Shown here: in pieces, positions 45,790 through 57,382 of the stretch | Layout: the number at the start of each line of letters is the position of its first letter | Numbering within the stretch: the first letter of the stretch is position 1 | Assembly: GCA_030248195.1 (NCBI GenBank) | Contig: JASAND010023148.1 | Span: 1-64,000, forward strand | Reading direction: 5' to 3' | Source of the DNA: Trissonchulus latispiculum | Lineage: Eukaryota; Nematoda; Enoplea; Enoplida; Ironidae | Length of the DNA: 64,000 nt | Made by a program: the position numbers and the translations under genes | Notes under the pieces: generated by a model | What the model saw: the letters and a program-made list of their open reading frames with translations, nothing else | The model's database searches: none | Told to the model about the DNA's origin: nothing

Positions 45790-48784
45790 TACTTTGTTTA
45801 ACAAAGAGTATAAAAAATCCCCAGTGGTCACTATTGTTGAGATAAGCCCCCTCAAGATTTTGGAATATTTCAGGAACAGACCCCTTAAGTTGGAGTAGCC
45901 TCCCCGCTCAGAGTCGGACCATGCAAATCCTTTGAAAAATCATTACACTTTGACTGAAAACTTAATTTCTGATAATGCTCCAGTCAATAGCTTTAGCTTT
46001 ACGCATACACATTTCTTTACCTTCACGTGTCCCAGAAACAGGATTAGGATCATACCCTCTTCCACATCTCACATCTGACCGCTTCACCCAAATTCCTTGA
46101 ACCGCATGACATTATTCCACTCATATGACGGACCTACTTTGTTTTTCTTTCTTTTTACTTTCTGTTACCCAAATTTAACTTTGTTCATTTTTAAAATTTG
46201 TTCTTTTCCAAGAAAAGTGTTCCAAAGAACACAATTTTGGAACAAAAACTGGTCAGTTGACACTTTGCAAGCCAAGCTGACGAGAAAAGCTCAACACCAA
46301 CCCAAGTTAATCAAGTAAAATACTTCCAAAATCGAAACAGATCTGTAAAATTAAAATCTAAATTCCGCGAAGCCTGAAATCCTCAACAATATAGATAAAA
46401 AATCTTCGAATTGAGTGTCGGTTCTAACTATGCTACACAAAGCAAGAATAAGAACCTTACCTTGCAAAAATCAAAAGCCAAATTTAAAAATCTCAAGTCG
46501 ATTGTTTTTGATTCATTTAAATTTGTTCTTGTTGTTTGCCGCATTAGACAACACAATGTGATGATAATCACCCAATGGTGCAAAGTATTTGCCAGGACAC
46601 TGACCCCGTAAGGTTGGTCAAAAACAACTGAACCAAGTTGTCAGAAGGAGTCTCAAAGCCTGGTCAACATCACGACGGATGACGTCTCCTCCTTTTTAGA
46701 AAATGCTCCGTCGGCCTCAGCGTTGCCATATCTGGCGGCTAGCCCGAGGAGCAGCAAACAGCACAAGTCTTCCATGCAAAAACAACAGCCATAACAGCCT
46801 TTGCACCAAAGTGAGATCAACTCCAAGAGTGCTGTTCAATGATAGCTATGGCCTAATACGGGTGGAAGCACAGCGATTGCAATGCGAAACTGCCTTAAAA
46901 TTAGTACTGCGCGTGCATGCATTATGGCAATTTTGAGCACAATATAAGTAGCCCTACTCTATTCTTTTATACTTGCCCTTCAAGCTAAGGGATTAGGGCC
47001 GAAATCTTTTATAACATTGTAGAGTATAATCCAAATCTTACCAGATTGGAACATCTCTTAGCTTATCTATTAAATTAAAATCCCAGCACCCCTATTTTTG
47101 ATTTGATTTTCAAAAAACCTTTTTCGGAAAATGTATTTCTTGCCTCTTCTTTGCATGATAAAGTTTTGTTTTGATCTTAATTTATTTATTTCAGTTCTGA
47201 CAATTTTATTATTCTTGTTGTTTTTAACACTCAGTATACTTATATTTTCACTTTAGTTTCTATTCTAGCTCTATTTTTGTTAGTAGTGGCAGGCCAAAAT
47301 ACTCCTTTACTGAATACTTCAGACCAGACATGTGCAGGAGGGGAAGTTCTGGGGGGGTGAAGAGCGGCCGAAGGCCGCCGAAAAACCGGATTTTCCGGTT
47401 TTTTTACTGGAAAAATCCGGATTCTGGGGGGGGTGAAGGACCCCTCTGGGGGGGGGGGTGAGCTCAGGTCTGGGGGGGTGAAAAACCCCCCCCCCTCAAA
47501 CCCCCCCAAGCACACGTATGCTTCAGACTGGTAAATTCGAACTTACATAATACTCTCAATAAACTGCCCATTAACCGATTTTCTAAAATACCCATCACAA
47601 TAATATTTCAGTGATCGGACACCAATTCTTGACGTTTCCAGAAACTCTTAAAGTGCGTGTTGGAACTAGAGACCTGCACGGCCCCAATTTTTGCGGCCCC
47701 GCTCATTTTTTCAGAAAATTCAAAACTTAAAAAATTCTAAGTATCATATTGAAATTAGGTTTGGTGTTTTAATGTTAACGCAAAAATTGAGACATTTGAC
47801 ATTGGTTTTGCTCAGAAAGTTTTTCAATTAAAGTTTGCTTTATTCCGAAATTTTTTGTACTACAGAGTTAAGTAGGAAAACAACATTTGAACTGATAATG
47901 ACTTTTTGAGTACTTTTTGGGGGCTCATGGAATAAGCACAAGACTACAACTTATTACAAAGAGATGACCGTACAATATGAAGGATGTCAGTACTTAATAT
48001 TTAATTGACTATTTATTTTAAATAGAATATGCAGTATTGTATGTAATAATATGCAGAATGTAATTCCTGAAAAGCAGTGTTAATGTGCACGAAACATTTC
48101 AAAAATCACAAAACATCTTTTAAGCTAAAAATTAAAGTTATTTCCCTGAGTAAAGTCTCGCAAACAAGAGAGGCGGGCCTTACACCTAGCACTAGCTAAG
48201 GCGCGTGGGACGGCCGAAAACGTTGGTCCGTGGGCAGTAATGCAGGAGTCTAGTTAAACCCTCATATGAAGCTTTATGTTATTGCTACGGTTGGGCGATG
48301 TATGATGTAGAGCTGATTGACTCCCCAGATAACGGTCATTATTTGTGGGAAATGGTAGTATGTTTTATGTTTGAAGTGAATTTTAACATTCGTATATTTC
48401 TATCTGTACTTTCGGAGAGAAGGGAGCACATTCAGTAAATACTGGTGCAGATAAAGAATATTTCGGTTACCAAAGAGGGACCTGTATGAATGGACCGCCT
48501 ACACAGTCATATCAACCCAGTGACTGTCGTGTTTGAGTGCTAATACTAGAATCACAGTTTCATTAACACACTCATTTTTCGTGGGAGATGGACACTATTT
48601 GCTTCCTTCTGCTTCTAGCTTGGTTCCCAGTTTTTTGAAAATGACCAAACAATTTTCCAGAAATGAAGAATTTCATCTATTTCATTTAATGAACAAGATA
48701 TAAGTATGTGTAATACAAAAGATAACTTAGATACTTGTAAAAAATTTTAAAATTAATTATCCGTGTGCAAAATACATTCCTGGT
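45790..48784. other. No convincing gene
   Basis: Holds a variant of the GTAGACCCC repeat (45840-45925). A Ser-rich open stretch sits at 46618-46795 and short frames at 46097-46318 and 46703-46936 lack motif support. A G/C-run cluster is at 47340-47510. A hAT-like left end (TAGAGACCTGCACGGCCCC) is at 47668. Confidence 0.4.
47340..47510. repeat. G-run and C-run cluster
   Basis: At least five runs of seven or more G are followed by two runs of seven or more C, with GGGGGGGTGAA and CCGGATTTTCCGG repeats. The Pro-rich minus frame here is its translation. Potential quadruplex former; such runs are also prone to assembly error. Confidence 0.7.
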
Positions 48785-48963
48785 GTGAAGGGCTTTGCAG
48801 GAGGCAGGGCTCCTCGGATTGTAAAGACTCAGTTAAAAATGGATAAGGGACCTCCCCCCACATCCGCTTCCAAACTTAATTTTAGTCTTGGTTTGATTGA
48901 GCGTTTTGTACTGCTACGTACGCCACATGAGGCGTGGATTTTTGAGGCTTCAAGCATGGTAAA
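48760..48963 (+). CDS. Candidate exon, unknown gene
   Basis: Open frame with natural composition (GGRAPRIVKTQLKMDKGPPP, then a Leu/Phe-rich end) reaching a possible donor ATG/GTAAAC at 48960. No acceptor or partner exon found. Confidence 0.25.
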
Positions 48964-48975
48964 CGTTTAGCTTTT

Positions 48976-49215
48976 TCAAGCTCTGTCTATATTTCCTGTG
49001 CTTTTTTGCATATCACGTTTATGTTTTTCTATATACTTGTTTTGTAAATAAACGGTTTGATTACACAGTTTCTTTCTTTGCAGCCGCTCATTTGACGCTT
49101 TCGCATTTATTACATTTTCCTTATGGACGTTGGCATCCGCTACAAAGACCAAAACGGAGCCTGTCAGCTCAAGGATTGCTAAATGAGTTTCCTGTGATAC
49201 CAACTCCGCATCGCA
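48976..49215 (-). CDS. Candidate coiled-coil-like terminal exon, unknown gene
   Basis: About 78 codons to a TGA. A hydrophobic beginning (LAILELTGSVLVFVADANVH) is followed by a Lys/Asn/Glu-rich helix (NAKASNERLQRKKLCNQTVY). No clear start or acceptor. Confidence 0.25.
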   Translation of the reverse strand, partial: CDAELVSQETHLAILELTGSVLVFVADANVHKENVINAKASNERLQRKKLCNQTVYLQNKYIEKHKRDMQKSTGNIDRA

Positions 49216-49336
49216 GAACTAGTAGTAGTAGTTTCCTAAACCTTTAAGACTCAATCCCAACAGAAGGGGTCTCTGACTCCCCCATATATTGTAACTTTTA
49301 TAGAAATTCTTTGAGTATTGGTGATAAAATATTAGA

Positions 49337-50390
49337 GTGCCATTGGCTAATAGCTCCAGCAGTATAAACTATCAAAAGTTTTCTTCGCTCCCAAATTTGA
49401 ATTCTAATTTGATAATGATGATTAATGATTATGCTGGAACTATTTCAATTTTCGAAATTGATCCTATACCCCAGTGCGCAACTAGTTACTCAACTTTCTC
49501 AAGTCTTGATTCGTTACCGTCCTCACCACCGGTAGCGGAATATTTACAAAATGGGCATATAGGATGGGATGAGATGCATGAATTGAATGAAACTCTAGCG
49601 ACTGAACTCAGCCTGCCTCCGTGTTTTTTCTTTATTGAAGTTTCTTCTGAAATTGAGCCACTAATTACGACTTCTAGTTCTGATGAATCCAGTTCGGATT
49701 CACAAATCAATTTTGACTTTAGGATTGTGCGTTTAACTTCCTGCTCACAGTGGTCTTTACCCAATTTCTTTGCGCAAGTGCAGTACAGAACATTTGTTCC
49801 TAGACTTTTGCCTCCGATTCGAAAGGCTAGTAGCCCATTAAATTTGTAATTTCCTGCTATAATTTTTTAAGTCAGTTTTAACTATTTATTCATATACACT
49901 TTCAATTTCAGGGCCCCGCTAATTGGATTGAACCATGGATCGACCTCAGAGGTGGAATATGGTATCATTTTCCAAGGCCCATTCGAAATTTTGAAAACAA
50001 ATGAAGCCACGGTATCTCAGTACACGGCACTGCTCAAGACTTTCCTTGCTCTTTCTGTGCCGAACGGTTGTGTAACCTCTTTTGATTTGAAAATGAAATT
50101 ACTGGCGCATCCCAATTTTTAGTATAACCAAAAAGGTGAATCTTGTTCAGATCCAGAAAGTATGCGGTTTGCAAAAAACTATGAAAATTTTGCGCACACC
50201 CAGTTTAATTTCTTTACACGGACAAGTGGCTGAAAGGATCGCCAGAGAACGTTTTCGTCAAATTGCAGAGATGGTTACTATAGCTCATGTGCATGGAATA
50301 GCATTTGTGGAAATTAGTCTATCCAAATTTTTAATATACACAAAAACTACTTCTGAAGCTATTAAAGCTAGAAATCTTCTGTTTACTGTA
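49337..50390 (+). pseudogene. Tribbles-like pseudokinase, copy 2 lacking the C-lobe
   Basis: The first exon (about 49337-49845) is Ser/acidic rich and includes GWDEMHELNETLATELSLPP. It joins in phase through a short intron (ending TTTCAG at 49911) to LIGLNHGSTSEVEYGIIFQG and a segment ending AHPNF. After a stop and frame change the pre-catalytic helix RERFRQIAEMVTIAHVHGIA and VEISLSKFLI follow, the latter replacing the usual HRDLK catalytic loop as in pseudokinases. The sequence then jumps into the 9100-type block, so the APE and DVW motifs present in copy 1 are absent. Confidence 0.5.
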
Positions 50391-51420
50391 TTAGATTGGC
50401 GCTGGCGAAGCAGTCGTAGTGCATTGTGACTTTGTTAAAAAATATGAAGACTATAGCTGCTTACTTGTCACTACTGTCAAGCCTGTGTTACCAATTGTCA
50501 TGGGTTTTGTTCGTCTTCTTGTATTGTAATGTCTAATACATGTGATAGAGTTTTTCTAATGGGTGGTGGTGGTGGTCTAATCTCTGGAGTGGTCTTGAAT
50601 CAAATGGGAATCTCTTTCCTTTTAAAAACACACATACACAGGCGCACATGCACATAAAACAAGGGAGCCGTCCTAATTTCAGTCTCTTCTAATACACTAC
50701 AGTAAGACCAGGCGATTTACTAATGGAAAACGGAAATTTTAATAAGTTTCATTGTAACCCAATTTCTGTTAAAAAACCAGTATATACTTGAAATTAATTC
50801 GAAAATTAAAACAAAAATAATAATCGCAACAAACAAGGTGTAATTGGTATTCCAAAATCATACATAATTCTTAATTTAACAGAATACTAAAAAAATTAAC
50901 AAAGTTTTAAAGTTACCTTAAGTTTCAGGAAGCATGCTTGAAGTGGCTTTAGTTGGCCTGACCGATGGAGCCAGGCATGGCAGCTTAATCCTCGGAACCC
51001 CCCACCTCCTGCGGGAACTCCCTCCCCACAGAAAACTTCATAATATAGGGATTGGAGGGCGAGGCATGCGCCTCAATCCACTCCAACCCGCGCAGGATTC
51101 CCCAAGCCGGCCTGCAATTTGCTCAGTCCAGCCTAGGCATTCCTCCAGGGCGGTACCGTCACGGTACCAGTCCCGGAGATCGCGGATCGCGGTGCGTATC
51201 CCATGGATATCCGCGCCCAACTGTGGGTAATTTGTAAAGAGCAGAGGCGGAATGTACGCCTCGCTAGCTGGGAGTTGCCCGGGAGGCAGCAGAGGATGGT
51301 CCGAGGGACCAGCTTGATTTACAGCAGCCATATTATGTAGCTAAGATCAATTTAAAATCTAAATGTAAATACAAGTTTGTATAACATTGAAACTGCAATT
51401 AAATTGTAGACAACTTCCTT
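50385..51420. repeat. Duplicated block, partner of 9100-9956 plus 11150-11335
   Basis: Continuous here, interrupted by the 9964-11146 insertion in the other locus, so this locus preserves the pre-insertion arrangement. Confidence 0.75.
51038..51331 (-). CDS. Repeat-encoded 97-residue protein, uninterrupted copy
   Basis: ATG at 51329-51331 (MAAVNQAGPSDHPLLPPGQL) is followed by AYIPPLLF, then an amphipathic helix DIHGIRTAIRDLRDWYRDGT and LEECLGW. The C-terminal part after LGW differs between copies and may be intron. Unknown family. It is conserved in frame with the split copy at 9770-11253, apart from the insertion. Confidence 0.4.
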   Translation of the reverse strand: MAAVNQAGPSDHPLLPPGQLPASEAYIPPLLFTNYPQLGADIHGIRTAIRDLRDWYRDGTALEECLGWTEQIAGRLGESCAGWSGLRRMPRPPIPIL

Positions 51421-51751
51421 TTAAAAATCTACGCTAAATGTATATCAAAAATAGGGAACCTTAAATGACGATTGTGCTTAAAAACTGTAATAGTACTATT
51501 CCAGGGTGCAACTTCTTTACGTGGCGTTTTTTACTATTTCCTTGAATCTGTAAACATTTGCTTTTAATTTTAACAATTTTAATTCTCCGTGGGTTCTTTC
51601 CCCCCAATTCTCAATAAAACCAAGTAACCAACCTATCCAACCGCCACCAGTATTTATACACTGGGTGGCCGTGGATGGTCCGGATTGCCGGTCCGCTCCA
51701 CGCACCGTAAACCGAAATGTAAATGAAACGAAACCGGAATGAAACCGAAAA

Positions 51752-52335
51752 ATCAACATTAAAAATACAGGTAAAATGGAAAATTTCTGTAAGCCTTTAT
51801 AACTAAAGGAAGTCTAAAAGATTCGAAAGCAAATGGTCGGTAAGAAATAAACAATGGACTTGAATTATAGTCAAAGATGTCTATATTTAAACTAGGAACT
51901 ATGTTCCTCCACTTTGGTAAAGATACCGCAACCCTCTGAATAAATCTGAACAATATCGTAGACTGTTCTCCATTATTTCGCCCCCCTCCTTTTTTGCTAT
52001 CCTATGGTCTTTGCAATCCTCTTTGGAAAGGATTGGACGGGCAATATATTTTTCGCCGCTCTCTGTGATAAATACCACAGAAGTGATATTTGCAGGAACA
52101 AAAATTTTTACTAGGCATGTATTTACACTTAATGCTTCTTGTCTTACGGTACTGCCTTATTGCAAATTCAAAAACCCTTCTTATTCGGCCGACAAAATGC
52201 CCTTTCAGTAACAGAGCGACTTTTCTTAGCAATTGAGCAATAGACGTGTATAAGCCTATATGTTACGTGCAATATTGAAAAGCGTGCAATTTTGAAATTG
52301 CACGATGCTTCCGTGCGATTTTGAAATAGCATTGT
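51752..52335. repeat. Duplicated block, partner of 16772-17600
   Basis: Includes TAAAAATACAGGTAAAATGG and the terminal hairpin units. It lacks the 198-bp segment present at 16932-17129. Confidence 0.75.
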
Positions 52336-54030
52336 CTTATCGTGCAATAGTTTCCGTGCAATTTTAAAATTGTTAGGGCGAAACCTTGCAATATTGAAAT
52401 AGAAAGTGTCTTCCAGTTTTTTAGCTTTTCATTATAAATTGTTAATGTGTTCCTGGTAATTGCGTCTTACCAAAATAAGAAATATTTCAAGTTGTGTTGA
52501 GTTTTTCATTTTAAGTTGAACCTCGAAACTTGCAAAATTGAAAATCAAACTTGTCTCGAAATATGCGCACATATTTTGCACTTTCTAGAAAGTTTTCAAA
52601 CTTTCCAGAAATGTTTCAAACTTTCTAGAAACATTTTCAACTTTCTAGAAATATGCCAAGCTTTCTAGAAACATTTCAACTTTCAAGAAAGTGTAGCAGT
52701 GTTTAGAGACATTCTTCAAACTTTCGAAGCTTTCTATCTATTTCCAGTCGTTTCATGTAAAAACTTTCGAGAAGCTCCCATTTTCGAGTATTTTCCAATT
52801 TCTAGACTTTCAACGACACCTTGCAGTATCGATTTCAAAACATTATATCCTCTGTAATGTCAGCAGAGTATCCGAAGTTAACCTTTTATTTTTAGACTAT
52901 TAACCACCGTACATTGGCAGAATATAATCAACAGCACCTAATCACTAAGCTTCTTTTCGGCCACAAAGACTACTTGCTATATTCCTGTTGTTGGCTGCAT
53001 ATGAGCAAGTATGATCATGACTATCGAGCAAACTCAAATTAATCCCTTATCAAAACACATTAAACTTTACTGCTGTTACTCTCTAAAAAGTTATTACGAT
53101 TGCATTTGGTATTTGTATTGTTTATAGTTTATATTTATCTTTAGTTTTTATTTTAGTTTTTTATCTAACTAGTACAGTATAAGCTAAAACATTCATTCAT
53201 GAATACCTAGCCGATGATTAGTAGACAACATCATACTTTAATCCCCCCAGAAATTCCAAGTGCATTTTAATTACAAGCAAAATAGTTATACAGTAAGAAT
53301 AAATAAACGTTTTCTACAGTATTTCGTGAGTCACTGATGGCAGCTATAGCTGATGGGTTTGGATCGTCTTCTTACACTGTCCGGCGCATGTACAGGACTA
53401 TAAAACGGAACCGTGCGTTTGCGACAGCTGCTTTCATCGAAACAGTCGTATTTAGCCAGGTAATGTGATATCTTAAAGCCCGCCCGCGCAACCTGCTTGA
53501 CACTTCTTCTTGCCGGAGAATCGTCCATCGCTGCGCTCCAGCTTTGCCAGTTCACAACGCAGCACTAAAAAATGTAATAAAGTGTCAACAGTCGGAGATC
53601 ATGGAGAGACAAAGCCAACACTGACTGCATATGCACAACAGCATACATGTTTATTCTATAGATATGTGGTTTAGCTAGCTCCCTCATTATTCACCTCATT
53701 AGAGCTCGAAAACAGTTGGTAGTAGAAACACAAACAAGGTACTAAAGCCGAAACATAAGCAAAGTACTTACTTTGCTCAATTTGAGCCGCTATTGACAAC
53801 CGATTTCTCTCATTAACTGAGACTAACTCCGATTCCAACAAACGGCGACTTGACCAGACGTTCCAATCTAAAAAGGTGGTAAAATGTTAAATCTGGCTCC
53901 CACTCCACCGGTAAAATCCGGTTCCGGCCCCGGCCCAGGGTAAAATCCGGCCCTGTTGTAATATGATCGAGCGTTATATATTTTGCAATTTCTGTACGAG
54001 AGACTGCAGATGCATAAATTAATGCATACA
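52240..54030. repeat. Duplicated block carrying zinc-protein copy C, partner of 11860-13600
   Basis: Very close match from TAGACGTGTATAAGCC to GCATAAATTAATGCATACA, including the TTCTAGAA cluster (52570-52700). It overlaps the end of the previous block at the shared hairpin segment. Confidence 0.8.
53331..53850 (-). pseudogene. Small zinc-binding protein, copy C, degenerate
   Basis: Exon 1 is cut short at its 5' side and shows the intact SIAAQIEQ/GTAAGT junction near 53772. Exon 2 begins after TTTTTTAG near 53565 (CELAKLERSDG equivalent) but has lost the CxxC modules by deletion. The remainder reads HYLAKYDCFDE and FYSPVHAPDSVRRRS, with a Cys replaced by Ser. It retains the full intron that is truncated in copy A. 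Confidence 0.5.
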
Positions 54031-54068
54031 AGTTTTTGTTTGTTTTTTGTTAGTTTTAAATTTAGTTT

Positions 54069-54766
54069 TTATTTAAATTTATTTAAATATTTAGTACTTT
54101 TCAGTGTCTCTTCACGAGCGTACTCATTTACCTCTTCAAAAATGGCATGTTCTAGTTGGTTGGCTTCTTCTTGTGGTGCAATAGATCCGTCCAGAAAAAG
54201 GACGGGAATGCCAGAAATGCCCTTCATCCATTCCTTGTGTAATTCTTCGATTTTTGCTAAATAACGAATCGAAACCGACTCTTCTTCTTTACGCCCGCGT
54301 TGTAGCAGTCGTTCTTGGCAAATCTCTGGTGTCGAGATGTCGATGTCGGGGTGTCGACAAAAGCGAAAAATTGGGCGTGCAAATTTCGCGCTCTATGACT
54401 GACTCCAAAAGCTGCAGCACGTGAAACTCGGTTTCTGACAAAAAATTATCTTCAAGAAGAACCTTGGAAAAAATTTTCGTTCCAGAACAAAGAGAGCGCT
54501 CAGAAACGATAACCTTAGCCGGAGAAAACGGGGAATCGGGATGTATCAATCTCTTTGTCATAGTGGCAAGAACGAGGGTTTCGAACAGAAAACTGAAAGA
54601 TTGAGGGTAGCATGAAAAATCAGAAAAAACGGTTTTCCCATGGAAGTTTGTCCACGTGGGATGAGGTTCAAAGACAATGAATGGCACAAGAAGAAGTCGT
54701 TTTCAACGGGCGTAAAATCGTCGATTTACCAGAAGCTATGTTTCCCTCTAACGCAACACGGATCAT
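54069..54766 (-). pseudogene. Deoxynucleoside kinase, broken copy 2 with intact P-loop
   Basis: MIRVALEGNIASGKST keeps the P-loop glycines and Lys-Ser-Thr. A 4-base insertion about 25 codons later shifts the frame. In the next frame follow EPHPTWTNFHGKTVF, SFLFETLVLATM and the ERS motif VIVSERSLCSGTKIFSKVLL. The same T-run change as in copy 1 and an additional insertion of about 19 bp near 54338 break it before the LID region and the C-terminal helix (EEANQLEHAIFEEVNE). Spacing to the dUTPase stop is 8 bp. Related enzymes occur in animals and in several DNA virus families. Confidence 0.8.
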
Positions 54767-55648
54767 CTTTCGTTTTATTTTCCAGTTGAGCCGAATCCCC
54801 CTGTACCTCTAGCCGTAAGGGGAAGTTCTGAAACTTCCTCAATGGAAGGACTTGAAAAACGTTAGCAAACAAGCTGCGCAACTCGATCGCCTCTTTTAAC
54901 TTTGAGCTTCTGGGGGCCTAAATTGATGAGAATGACTCCAATATCTACTGCATAGTCAGGATCAATACACCCGACCGCAGTTATGGCGCCGTTGCGTAGA
55001 GCAATTCCAGAACGCTCGAGAATTCTTCCGTAACACCCGAAAAAAATTTGAAGCGAAAATCCAAGGAAAAGGATATACTTTTCCCCGCGCTCAACAACGA
55101 TATTTTTAGGACTGAAGAGATCAAATCCGGCTGAACTAGGGGTGCTCGTGACGGAATTAATGTATCAGATGAAAGCTCAACGATCTTGAGTGTTTCGGAA
55201 ACGAGAGACATAAAATGCCTAAAATATTAATTAGGTGTTTAGTGTAGCAACAGCAGATTTAAGCAAAATAACTTTAAATTATATGAAAGTATTTATGCTG
55301 CACCTGGGCCGCCACAACCGGGATCAGCGCAGAGAGAAGATTGCGAAAAACGTGGATTAAAGGCAGAGAGTAGCACAAATTCAAAACATCAACTCGTAAA
55401 GATAATCAGGAAATAAAAACTATAATAATGTAGTTTTCGATAAGGAAAAAGAATATCTTCAAGTTTTTATTCATTTTTGGCTTGAAAAGTTGCAAAATTG
55501 TAGTGAAAAACAGAAAAAGTTAAGCCGACGTAGAGGACCGGGGCGGGGGGTGGCCAGGCAGTGTGCTTGCCTTATAAAATATATTGAAAGCACTTTTCGA
55601 AACAGCTTTTAGAGCGATTTAAGGAAGAATGTTTGAAAAATAGGCTTT
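54078..55648. repeat. Duplicated block (dUTPase-dNK), partner of 44470-45788
   Basis: See the partner. This copy retains the dUTPase core and is therefore longer. Confidence 0.85.
54775..55211 (-). pseudogene. dUTPase, nearly complete copy 2 with frameshift and stop
   Basis: This enzyme hydrolyses dUTP to keep uracil out of DNA. All five motifs are visible: PSSAGFDLFS (1), ERSGIALRNG (2), GCIDPDYAVDIGVILINLG (3), GDRVAQL (4) and RGTGGFGSTG (5). Total length is about 145 codons, as expected for a trimeric dUTPase. The catalytic Asp-Tyr pair in motif 3 and the Arg-Ser-Gly of motif 2 are present. A one-base frameshift lies between the N-terminal strand and motif 1 (near 55135), and a TAA replaces a Glu codon after motif 4. 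Same strand as the kinase and directly upstream of it. Confidence 0.85.
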
Positions 55649-55809
55649 CAAAATAAAAAGGAAGGTTTAAATTTTAAAATAAAATAAATGTAGTTAAAAA
55701 TGAAGAAATGGCTTATTTATTAAGCCTAAGGAGAAACATTTATGTATATATAATAAACAAGCTTTTGATGCTTAATAAGCAAAGGACTTGACCAAATTTA
55801 GAAATTCGA

Positions 55810-56470
55810 CAAGGTAAATATTAAAGGAACATGGAACAGGAACAAAGAATGTTCGGACGAATGGAAATAAATAGTTTTTACAAGAAAGAAAGAAAGAGGA
55901 ATGAAAGTTGAAGTTGGAACAATTGTTACTGAGATGAAGACCACAAGAATAGATGCAAAGATAAATGATAAGCAGGAGAGAAAACAGGGACTTGTATCAG
56001 AGGTTATGGTAGAAGCAGTTGTAGAACATAAATTAAGGAACTTAGATGGAGGAACAAAAGAAGAAGAATGACATACATGAAAAGGAAAACCAGGTGATAC
56101 ATAAATAAAAGGGGTAGCTTATAGTTGCAGAAGGTCAGGGGGAGATGAGCACAGAAGAAAGAGTAAGGATGTTGCCTTCGAGAAAGGCAGATTAATTAAT
56201 GAAAGAACAAAGGTTGCATGGGGGGGGAAAGAGGAAAAGCGAGGGAGGATTGAGTTCGGGTAGACGAGAATTGAGAGAAAAGATGATAAAGGAGGGAGGG
56301 AGAATTAATGGAAAGGAGGGGAGGTTATTGATAAAAAGGGGAAATTCAGGGAACAAAAGGCAAACTAAAGCATAAATACTAGGAGTAGAGGAAGAAGAGA
56401 AGAGAAAAAGAAGAAATAACGAAAAGCTGAGAAAAGAAGAGTATAAAGAGATGAGTGTCTAAGAGAAGAT
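55810..56470 (+). repeat. Long purine-rich strand
   Basis: The plus strand is mostly A and G (GAGGAAAAGCGAGGGAGGAT, AAAGGAGGGAGGGAGAATTA) with few pyrimidines for over 600 bp. No gene; composition excludes a normal coding region. Confidence 0.6.
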
Positions 56471-56629
56471 GAGGGAATTATAATTGTACTTGTTTAACAT
56501 AATATTGCTAATTGAATATTAGTAATTTTTGATATATTGGTATTGTATAACGAAAAAACTAAAAAAGATAAAAAGAGACAGTTGCGCAGTACATGTCAAA
56601 AATAAATCATTTAGCTAAAAGGAGAAGAA

Positions 56630-57243
56630 TACATGCTGGATGACGCGGAGTTGGTAGCGGGTACCATTTTGGAGACCCGCCCCGCCCCGCGGCCCGCAGT
56701 CAAGTGCTACCCGCAAGATACCCACAAAATTTTTCTAATGCTAAAGGATTACTATGCGGTTAAATTTATTAAAAATGTCAATAATGCGAAATAAACGTCA
56801 TTTACAGCTTTCAAAGTACTTTCACCTATAATGTTATTGAGACGTTTTGCCAAAATATGGAAATTAACCAAGTTTGTAGAAAAACATCAAAACTTTTTCG
56901 AAAACTTTTAAAACTTTAAACTAACTGAAACATTTGAATGCACCTGGGCTTGGAGCCCGATGTCAGCCTCGGTGGTTATATAAGTCTAGATGCCGACCGG
57001 GACAAAACTTTGTAATTTTTGACAATTTTAGCCAAAATTTTGGAATTTTAGAAGTCTAAATTAAGTTAAAATGGTACAGATCGTTCGTTTTATTTGTCAT
57101 CTATTTTTATTGAAAATAACAATAGTAATTTTGTCGATACTTAAAACCATAGTAAAATCTGAATTTATAAGAAAATTTTGGTATTTAGAACGCAATTTTT
57201 AGGCCTAGGCCTCGGATCCGGCCCGGCCCAGTGCATCTCTACG
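56630..57243. mobile_element. Possible hAT-like element, right end recognised
   Basis: The right end is GCCCGGCCCAGTGCATCTCTA (inverse TAGAGATGCAC...), a hAT-type terminus next to CCGGCCCGGCCC repeats. Similar CCCGCCCCGCCCCGCGGCCC sequence near 56680 may mark the other subterminal region. The left end itself and a target duplication were not found. Confidence 0.35.
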
Positions 57244-57382
57244 AGAAATTAATCTTTGCCTCATGTAGTTTCGAAAAAGACCCAATTTACACAGCTAAGG
57301 ACTAGTCTTACTTCGCATCTTCTAGAAATTCAAAAATGATCAATGTTTTTGAAAATGAATTGAAGATTTGAAGAGTTGAAAA

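Noticed and set aside
47240..47515. Pro-rich minus frame
   Set aside because: Direct translation of G/C homopolymer runs.
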